Positions 53,769 to 62,700 of a stretch of 64,000 bases of DNA are shown piece after piece. Both the position numbers and the translations under genes were made by a program. Source of the DNA: Oscillatoria acuminata PCC 6304 (GTDB lineage Bacteria > Cyanobacteriota > Cyanobacteriia > Cyanobacteriales > Laspinemataceae). The notes below the pieces were generated by a model. It saw only the letters and a list, made by a program, of their open reading frames with translations. It made no database searches and was not told where the DNA came from. The stretch's first letter is position 1, and each line of letters begins with the position of its first letter. Location of the stretch: the NCBI RefSeq assembly GCF_000317105.1, contig NC_019693.1:4341227-4405226 (forward strand), in the 5' to 3' direction.

Positions 53769-56700
53769 GTCTCAATAACCCCTAATCCCTTTCAGGGATT
53801 GAAACATGTCGCAAACGGAGCAGATGGCGCAGGACCTCTTCGTCTCAATAACCCCTAATCCCTTTCAGGGATTGAAACCGCCTGGGGGTTTAATCATTGG
53901 TGCACAGATTAGGGTCTCAATAACCCCTAATCCCTTTCAGGGATTGAAACGGTTGCCGGGTTAATCACTAAAATCGAGGTTGAGTCTCAATAACCCCTAA
54001 TCCCTTTCAGGGATTGAAACCAGCGTGATCTTGATTTAGTGATGCAGCAACTCAGTCTCAATAACCCCTAATCCCTTTCAGGGATTGAAACCAGCGTGAT
54101 CTTGATTTAGTGATGCAGCAACTCAAGTCTCAATAACCCCTAATCCCTTTCAGGGATTGAAACTCAGCCATTTCTATCCTCGGGGTGTGTCATTTGAGTC
54201 TCAATAACCCCTAATCCCTTTCAGGGATTGAAACAAGTAGAGTATCCCTTTATCCCGGCTGCTTTACAGGCAGCCCTAGTCTCAATAACCCCTAATCCCT
54301 TTCAGGGATTGAAACGTAGTAAACGGGGATAACTCGGAAGGTTTTCATGGTCTCAATAACCCCTAATCCCTTTCAGGGATTGAAACGACACCCTGATTAA
54401 ACCGACCGGACTGATTTCCTGTCTCAATAACCCCTAATCCCTTTCAGGGATTGAAACGAATAAGATCGGCAATCTCGTTTGTACCCATGTCTCAATAACC
54501 CCTAATCCCTTTCAGGGATTGAAACTCTAACCATCGATCATGCCACTGAGCGCCAAAGCGGTCTCAATAACCCCTAATCCCTTTCAGGGATTGAAACTGG
54601 GTTTGTCGTACCGGAACACCTGCGAGAACAAGTCTCAATAACCCCTAATCCCTTTCAGGGATTGAAACCTCATCCTTTTTGGCTTGGATCGCCATTAGGA
54701 CAACACTAAGTCTCAATAACCCCTAATCCCTTTCAGGGATTGAAACTGGTTACTCACTTGAACTCCTTAACAAACTTGGTTGTCTCAATAACCCCTAATC
54801 CCTTTCAGGGATTGAAACAGAAGCCATCTCCCATGCGCCATTTCCGAGAATGTCTCAATAACCCCTAATCCCTTTCAGGGATTGAAACATAATCTTAAAA
54901 AGAATATATATAGACAAAAAAATGGTCTCAATAACCCCTAATCCCTTTCAGGGATTGAAACTTTCTCTTTAACAAAATGAACCCAGAAGTTTCCATGTCT
55001 CAATAACCCCTAATCCCTTTCAGGGATTGAAACAGTGAACAGCCTGTGGTCGTTGAGCGTAACGTTCGTCTCAATAACCCCTAATCCCTTTCAGGGATTG
55101 AAACCTATATTAAAGGATTTAGTGTTATTGGCTTATGTAGTCTCAATAACCCCTAATCCCTTTCAGGGATTGAAACTTAAGCTGTGCGGTCCAGAGCTCC
55201 GGATAGCTCTTGTCTCAATAACCCCTAATCCCTTTCAGGGATTGAAACAATAGTTGGGGTGGTGAAGCTAATTTTGGCAAAGCCTTGTGGTCTCAATAAC
55301 CCCTAATCCCTTTCAGGGATTGAAACCTCGTTCGGCATCTGTAGGAGTTGCGGGTGCTGCGTCTCAATAACCCCTAATCCCTTTCAGGGATTGAAACCTC
55401 TCTTTCTAATTCTCCAATGTAATTCAAAGCAGTGTCTCAATAACCCCTAATCCCTTTCAGGGATTGAAACTTTGCCCTGGTGATTGCCTTGGCTAAATCA
55501 AACGACGTCTCAATAACCCCTAATCCCTTTCAGGGATTGAAACGGAAATCTTTGCTGAAAGCCGTGAGGTAAGACCGGTCTCAATAACCCCTAATCCCTT
55601 TCAGGGATTGAAACAAGTCAATCATCATCGTCCCCATTTAGTCTCTTCGTCTCAATAACCCCTAATCCCTTTCAGGGATTGAAACGATTAGCTTATTTGC
55701 GGAAGGCTAGAATAGTCCGTGCTTGTCTCAATAACCCCTAATCCCTTTCAGGGATTGAAACTGTAGCCATCAGGCAAAATGCCGATGGTGGCGCTAGTCT
55801 CAATAACCCCTAATCCCTTTCAGGGATTGAAACATAGGGCTTTCGATCGGTGGCGCGACCCCAGCTTGTTGCCGGGGGCTCATCGGAAAGAGGGGCTGTC
55901 TCAATAACCCCTAATCCCTTTCAGGGATTGAAACATAGGGCTTTCGATCGGTGGCGCGACCCTACCAGGTCTCAATAACCCCTAATCCCTTTCAGGGATT
56001 GAAACCGTGATGATTCGGGTAGGTTGATTAGTGCAGAAAGCGTCTCAATAACCCCTAATCCCTTTCAGGGATTGAAACACGGAATCCGGAGTGGTTTATG
56101 TTGTCAGTCCCGTCTCAATAACCCCTAATCCCTTTCAGGGATTGAAACCCTCTGCTAAACGTGATAATGATAATCGCCGTTATGTCTCAATAACCCCTAA
56201 TCCCTTTCAGGGATTGAAACTCAACGCTGCAACGACTGGCGTCTCACCAGTATCCGTCTCAATAACCCCTAATCCCTTTCAGGGATTGAAACACCGACTG
56301 GAACCTCCACCTTTAACCGAATCAGTGGTCTCAATAACCCCTAATCCCTTTCAGGGATTGAAACGGGGACTAGGGTTGAGTTGCGTTACGACGGGTTGGT
56401 CTCAATAACCCCTAATCCCTTTCAGGGATTGAAACCGCCGCTAGGTTCGCTTGACTTGACGGTATAACCGTCTCAATAACCCCTAATCCCTTTCAGGGAT
56501 TGAAACCTAGGGGTGAAGGGTCAGCATTCTGGCAAGGGCGGGTCTCAATAACCCCTAATCCCTTTCAGGGATTGAAACTTAGGAGTCAGGTTCACAATGA
56601 ACAGCTTAACAGGTCTCAATAACCCCTAATCCCTTTCAGGGATTGAAACGGAGGATCTCAGGGTTCTCAAACCTGGGGTCACGTCTCAATAACCCCTAAT

Positions 56701-57747
56701 CCCTTTCAGGGATTGAAACATTGAATTACGAAGCAATGCAAGATTTTAAAAGATTGCTTGGTCTCAATAACCCCTAATCCCTTTCAGGGATTGAAACGAT
56801 ATCCCCCTCGTTGTCAATGGCAATCTGGAGGATTTGGGTCTCAATAACCCCTAATCCCTTTCAGGGATTGAAACGCCGCTCCGGTCCAGCTTTCCTTCTT
56901 CTAGTTTTTCGTCTCAATAACCCCTAATCCCTTTCAGGGATTGAAACAAAAACTTTGCCGACTTTAAAGTAGTCCAACATCTGGTCTCAATAACCCCTAA
57001 TCCCTTTCAGGGATTGAAACTGGAGCGAACCGGGGGATTTCCCCGAACAATTACGTCTCAATAACCCCTAATCCCTTTCAGGGATTGAAACTGGAAAGCG
57101 TCGCTCTCCCACGATAGGAAATAACGAGTCTCAATAACCCCTAATCCCTTTCAGGGATTGAAACAAATATCACTGTACGGTTCTTGCGTACCTCTTGGTC
57201 TCAATAACCCCTAATCCCTTTCAGGGATTGAAACAGTTAAGACAAACAACACCGTTAGAAACATCATCAAGTCTCAATAACCCCTAATCCCTTTCAGGGA
57301 TTGAAACACCATAAAAGACTCAACAGGTGTGGCGATCGCAATGGTCTCAATAACCCCTAATCCCTTTCAGGGATTGAAACTGTTAGATGCTGCGATAGCT
57401 GACGCTTCAAGTGCGTCTCAATAACCCCTAATCCCTTTCAGGGATTGAAACGCTACTCCGGTTTGAGTGACCACTAAAGCACCACTAGGTCTCAATAACC
57501 CCTAATCCCTTTCAGGGATTGAAACATCCGGTGAGCCTCATCTAACACAACAACCTTATAGGTCTCAATAACCCCTAATCCCTTTCAGGGATTGAAACTT
57601 AACAGGTTTCCGCAGGGGGAAGATTAGTAGTAAATTTATGTCTCAATAACCCCTAATCCCTTTCAGGGATTGAAACAACGCAGCGGGCGAAAACATCATG
57701 AATCATGAACGTCTCAATAACCCCTAATCCCTTTCAGGGATTGAAAC
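53769..57747 (+). CRISPR. CRISPR array, 55 repeats, 54 spacers, no cas genes in window
   Basis: The 37-bp repeat begins GTCTCAATAACC and ends GGGATTGAAAC, with an internal stem AATCCC / GGGATT. I counted 55 apparently identical copies from 53769 to 57711 (start of the last). Spacers are mostly 33-37 bp, with outliers of 40-44 bp and one of 64 bp (55834-55897). Spacers 4 and 5 (54021-54054 and 54092-54126) are the same apart from one end base. The ATTGAAAC 3' end is the tag left by Cas6 in many type I and III systems, so transcription is plus-strand from the leader at the left. The effector type cannot be set without cas genes. Translated frames inside the array are artefacts. Confidence 0.98.
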
Positions 57748-57775
57748 AACAAAATTTATAAAAAAACAAAATTTT

Positions 57776-58150
57776 ATGAATTCATCGTTTACCCGTTCAG
57801 AGCTTAGAAAAGTCGCTAAATATTACCGATTGGTTTCTTGGGCTATTTTAGCTAGTCTTGGTGTGAACCTGCTCCTGCTATTATCAGCTTCTTCTCCTTC
57901 GACACAACTCATTGTTTTGATTTTACTTATTGTAGTTGGTATTTTTCAATTCTATGTTTTGTACAATTTAGGAAAAAGCCTTAATCTTCCCGGGGCCTTA
58001 ATTATCCTAATTGTTTTGAGTGCATTCGTTCCCCTCCTCGCTTTAGCTCTCCTAGCTTATATGCATGACCGAGCTATGAAACTCTTCAAATCGGCTGGAG
58101 TAAAAGTCGGATTTATGGGAGCAAATCCCGCTTCTATTAAAGACGAATAG
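57776..58150 (+). CDS. Small three-helix membrane protein inside the CRISPR locus
   Basis: 124 aa: short basic N-terminus (FTRSELRKVAKYYRLVSWAI), three hydrophobic helices (about 22-40, 46-64, 71-93) and a C-terminal 'RAMKLFKSAGVKVGFMGANP'. The 'GVKVGFMGANP' ending is shared, as I recall, with a small bacterial membrane family of unknown function. It starts 28 bases after the last canonical repeat and ends 150 bases before two variant repeats, so it sits within the CRISPR locus. No clear ribosome site; the upstream bases are an A/T run. Confidence 0.6.
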   Translation: MNSSFTRSELRKVAKYYRLVSWAILASLGVNLLLLLSASSPSTQLIVLILLIVVGIFQFYVLYNLGKSLNLPGALIILIVLSAFVPLLALALLAYMHDRAMKLFKSAGVKVGFMGANPASIKDE

Positions 58151-58301
58151 CCATCCAAATTCTCTATATTCTCAAGCTAAAACCGTTTTATTTTGATGAT
58201 TGGCAACCTGAAAAATTTGGAATAAAATAAAAAATATAGGCTTCTCAAACAGTTAAGGATGTCAAGCCGATATTCCAAGGACTGGCGCACCATTGCCTTA
58301 A

Positions 58302-58412
58302 GTCTTAATGACCCATAATCCCTTTCAGGGATTGAAACCCTTTAATTTGTCCGAGTTGTTTGAGCGTTATGAACAGTCTCAATGACCCCTAATCCCTTTC
58401 AGGGATTGAAAC
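58302..58412 (+). CRISPR. Two variant CRISPR repeats with one spacer, detached end of the array
   Basis: 58302-58338 (GTCTTAATGACCCATAATCC..) and 58376-58412 (GTCTCAATGACCCCTAATCC..) are repeats with one to four changes from the main one, both with TGACC for TAACC, and enclose a 37-bp spacer. They lie 554 bp past the main array in the same orientation, as expected of the old, decaying leader-distal end. Confidence 0.92.
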
Positions 58413-58454
58413 GCAACCGATAAATCGATCGCCCTCGCATTGCACCTTCGCGAA

Positions 58455-58976
58455 TCATTCCGAACCCAACCCACTCACCCCGGGCATCCAAGGAATATCG
58501 GTCACTCCGGGTTCATAGCCGAGTTGTTTAATTAGGGTGGTCACCTGTCCTCGATGATGAGTTTGATGGTTGAACAGATGCGTCACCAAAATCCACGCAG
58601 GCATCACGGGCCGTTTCTGGCCCGACTGACTGACATATTCAAACGGTTGATTTAACCAGTCCGGGTCCAGAGTCTTGGACCAGTCTAAAATTTGCTCGTC
58701 TGTCTGTTCCCGTTCGGCTCTCAATTCGGCAAAATCTGCATACAATTCTTGTGAGAGGGATGTCCCAGAAAATGGCTGATTGGTAAATCGCCCCATCCAA
58801 ACTTTATCCCCATAGAGCAGATGGTTCAAGGTTCCGTGAATTGATTTGAAAAATGCTCCCCTATCTTGCTTGCGTTGTTCGTCGGGAATTGACTCGCAAA
58901 CTTGATAAATATTCTGGTTCATCCAGCAATTATATTCAGCCATCAGTTGATAGGTGTTCCTGTTGTGCATCATCAT
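58455..58976 (-). CDS. DinB-family protein (putative metal-dependent)
   Basis: 173 aa. Four-helix DinB/YfiT-like fold with candidate metal histidines H52 (HGTLNHLLYGDKVW), H137 and H141 (HLFNHQTHHRGQVTTLIKQL). Members bind Ni/Zn and include thiol transferases and damage-inducible proteins; the activity here cannot be told. Start is one of three ATGs (MMMHNRN). Convergent to the CRISPR locus. Confidence 0.88.
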   Translation of the reverse strand: MMMHNRNTYQLMAEYNCWMNQNIYQVCESIPDEQRKQDRGAFFKSIHGTLNHLLYGDKVWMGRFTNQPFSGTSLSQELYADFAELRAEREQTDEQILDWSKTLDPDWLNQPFEYVSQSGQKRPVMPAWILVTHLFNHQTHHRGQVTTLIKQLGYEPGVTDIPWMPGVSGLGSE

Positions 58977-59793
58977 GGGTGCTTAATACGGTATTTTGAT
59001 TATCCGATGAAGTTGGACAAAACTGCTGCTAGAAGGAGGCGATCGCATCTCAACCCCGACCCTGCTATAGCAATCCTAAATGAATTTGACCTCAAGAAAA
59101 CGAGCAAGATGTTAGTGCTGACGCACTGGCTACGCCAACGCACTCCAAAAATGTACGATAATAACTGTGGAAAACGCTATATCTTAAATCAGTTGTAACA
59201 AACTAAATGCTTAGAAAAAGCTCCATTGGTTTCGTTAGCCCCCCCACCAAGCGGCTTGTCTGAATTTGGGCATTGTTTGGGGTTGACGGAGGATAGGGTC
59301 AGTCTAGGGTCCAGCCAGAAATACCTAATCGGGTCACTCGGCCCTTACTCAGGGGTGGACTAAAATGATAGAGGGTTGGAGTGCCTCCAAGATAGGCATA
59401 TTCCCACCCTGCTTTACGGGTTACTCGCAGGCGAATTCAAATGCAACACTCAGGGGCTTCTGGGAAGAAGTGGCGTTTTCAACAAGAGCGGTGACGCTTA
59501 GACCCGTTTTGAGATGTTTTATAATTGACCATTAGAGATTGTTGTATTGTTAACTTGGAAATTAAAGTAGGGCATCTCAATTTGGCAAAGAGACCTAACC
59601 CCCCAGCCCCCTTCCCTAAGAGGGAAGGGGGAGCAAGACGTATAAATTCCCCTTTGAGACCAAATTGAGATGCTCCCAATTAAAGTAGGGCATTAAGAAT
59701 TAATTTCAACCAAAATCATCAAAAATAGTTTGATAATTGCGCTAGATTTTACAATATTTTGTTAAGCCAAGAAAGTCAATCTCAGGGACAATT
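58977..59793. other. 817-bp gap before the MHYT kinase
   Basis: No gene seen. Upstream part has HIP1 GCGATCGC at 59040 and unclassified sequence; the mobile repeat at 59570-59677 lies in the second half; the last 100 bp should contain the promoter of the MHYT kinase. Confidence 0.4.
59570..59677. mobile_element. Short non-autonomous element with GCATCTCAATTTGG ends
   Basis: 108 bp. The left end GGGCATCTCAATTTGG and right end CCAAATTGAGATGCTCCC are inverted repeats; the 10-bp sequence AATTAAAGTA stands directly on both sides (59560-59569, 59678-59687) as a target duplication. The core is AAGAGACCTAACCCCCCAGC with a CCCTTCCC/GGGAAGGG hairpin, the same core as at 14215-14362. Confidence 0.85.
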
Positions 59794-62700
59794 ATGGACA
59801 TAATTCGGGGTCAGTATGAGCCGGTTTTAGTCACGCTTTCATTAATTATTGGGGCGATCGCTGCTTACACGGCGTTGGATTTAGCGGGACGGGTTAATCC
59901 CAACTCTTCGATGCGATCGCGCTTAATCTGGAGTGTCGGGGGTGCAGTCGCAATGGGAACCGGCATCTGGTCAATGCATTTTATCGCGATGTTGGCGTTA
60001 CGGTTGCCGGTCCCCACGGCCTATAATATGCCTCTCACCCTGTTGTCTTGGGTGGATGCAATTGTGGCCTCAGCTTTGGCGATGTTGCTGTACAATCGTC
60101 AGCAGTTGAGGGTCGGCCTCCTGGTGGGAGGGGGTGTGGTCATGGGTTTGGCGATCGCATCCATGCATTATCTAGGAATGGCAGCAGTCCAGGTCCCGGC
60201 AAGGGTTGAGTACAACCCCTGGGGCGTCACCCTGTCTGTAGCAGTCGCTATTTTTGCCTCCACTGCGGCGTTAGGGTTAGCATTTCAGGTTCGCAATTCC
60301 CTGAGTCCTCATCGGGAATGGGTTAAACTGGGCAGCGCTGGCATTATGGGGGTGGCGATCGCCGGGATGCACTATACCGGAATGTGGGCCACCTGTTTTG
60401 CCGCCATTTCCCACCCAGAAGCCATTCTGATTGAAGGGGCGGACCAATCCTGGTTAGCGATGCAAATCGGCCTGGGAACGCTGATTTTGCTGATTGGAAC
60501 CCTGATTACCTCCCTAGTCGATCGCCGTTACCAATCCCACCTTTTACGAGAACAGGCCCTCCAGGAAAGTGAAACCCGGTTCCGAACTCTGGTGGAAAAT
60601 ATGTCCGTTGGGGTTTTACTTCTGGATAAAAATGGCACCATTGTATTAAGTAATCCCCTGGCAAGTGAACTGTTAGATGTTCCCGAATCCGAGTTACAAG
60701 GGAAAAATGCCTTTGAGTTCAATTGGCAAATTCTCTCCCTCGATGGCACGATTTTGATTCAAGAACAGCATCCCCTTCAGATGGCAGTTGCCCAGGGTCA
60801 GCCGGTGCAGAATCAAGTCACAGGAATCTGTCGGTGGGGGAAAAAAGATACCGTCTGGTTGCTGCTGAATATGGACCCGCAACTCGACGCATCGGGCCAG
60901 GTGGAACGAGTGGTTTGTACCTTTAGTAATATCAGCGATCGCAAGCAAAGTGAAGATGAAATTCGCCTGCTATTAGATACCAATCAAGCCATCCGTCATG
61001 CACCGGATTTAGAAAGTGCCTTAGCCTCTGTCTTACGCTGCATTTGTATGACCATTAATTGGGATGTAGCAGAGGCTTGGCTTCCCGATGAAAATCAGCA
61101 ATTCCTGACCTATCGTCCCGGTTGGTATTATCCAGAACCCGATGTGGAAGCGTTCCGACTGCAACGGGAACCTGTTATTTATCGGGTTGGAGAAGGACTT
61201 CCCGGACGAGTTTGGGAGTCTCGGCAACCGGAATGGATTGAAAATTTGACCGAGGAAACTGACTTTCTCGCCGATGCAGTAATGGCGGTAAAACAGGGAT
61301 TAAAAGCCAGTTTTGCCGTACCCATTATCCGAGGCAATGGGATTTTAGCAGTTTTAACCTTCTTTAAACGCACAGAAAGTCCCCGAGATGACCGGGCGAT
61401 CGCCTTGGTGGGGGCGGTTGCCACTCAGTTAGGGTCCTCCATTGGACAAAAGGTGGCAGAAGCGGCCCTGAGTGAGAGTGAACGGCGATTACAATTGGCC
61501 TTAGAAGGCAGTGATTTGGGCATTTGGGATTGGCAAATTCCCACGGGAAAAACCTATTTTGACCCGCAATGGAAAGGGATGCTGGGATATGAGGTGGAGG
61601 AAATTGGCAATCAGTATCAAATCTGGGAAGACTTGTTACATCGAGAGGACCGTAAGCCGACCCTGCGGGCGTTACAAGACCATTTAGCGGGGATTCTCCC
61701 GGTGTATGAACGGGAATTACGAATGAAATCCAAGTCTGGGGAATGGAAATGGATTCTCTCTCGCGGTAAAGTAGTAGAAAGAGACCCATCTGGTATTCCC
61801 TTACGCATGAGTGGCACCCACAAAGATATTACGCCCCGAAAAGCTGCGGAAGCTGCCTTAGAGGAGAGTCAGCGTCGATACCAAACCCTGGCTGAAGCCT
61901 CTCCGGTTTGTATTTTTCATACGGATGCCCAGGGAAATTGTCTTTATGTTAACCAGCGTTGGACGGAGTTGACGGGACTTTCTTTGGAACGGGCGATCGG
62001 CAAAAGTTGGATTGCAAATCTCCATCCGGATGATTTCAAGCGGGTGCAATCGGAGTGGTTTTTAGCGGCTGAAACTCGGATGCCGTTTAAGTCAGAATAT
62101 CGGTTTGTTCGTCCTGATGGGATTGTGGTGTGGGCGATCGGGCAGGCGATCGCTGAAATTGGCGAAGATGGCTTAGTCAAGGGCTATCTGGGCACCATTA
62201 CCGATATCAGCGAACGCAAACGGGCGGAAATTGCCTTACAGCAGCAGCTAAAACGGGAACGCCTGGTGAGTTCGATTCAGGAACGGATTCGATCCTCTCT
62301 TGACTTAGAAGAAGTCCTGGAAACGGCAGTGAAGGAAGTTAGAGGATTTTTAGCCACGGACCGAATTTTAATTTACCGTTTTAGCCCGGATTGGAGTGGG
62401 GTGATTGCGGTTGAGTCTGTCGGTTCTGACTGGATGTCCGTCAAAGGAATTGAAATCGAAGATCGCTGTTTCATTGAAACCCATATTCCTCTGTACGCGC
62501 AAGGTCGAATTCGGGCGATTGATAATATTCACACCACTGGACTCTCCGAATGTCATGTAGAACTCCTCAGTCAGTTTGCAGTTCAAGCAAATCTCGTGGT
62601 TCCTCTGCGCCAAGGGGAACAACTCTGGGGATTGCTGATTGCTCATCATTGTAGCGGCGAAAGACAATGGCATGAATCGGAAATTGAATCTCTGCGGCAG

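Noticed and set aside
55035-55253. Open frame reading repeated VSITPNPFQGLK
   Set aside because: It is the CRISPR repeat translated; the same holds for 56091-56408. Not a protein gene.
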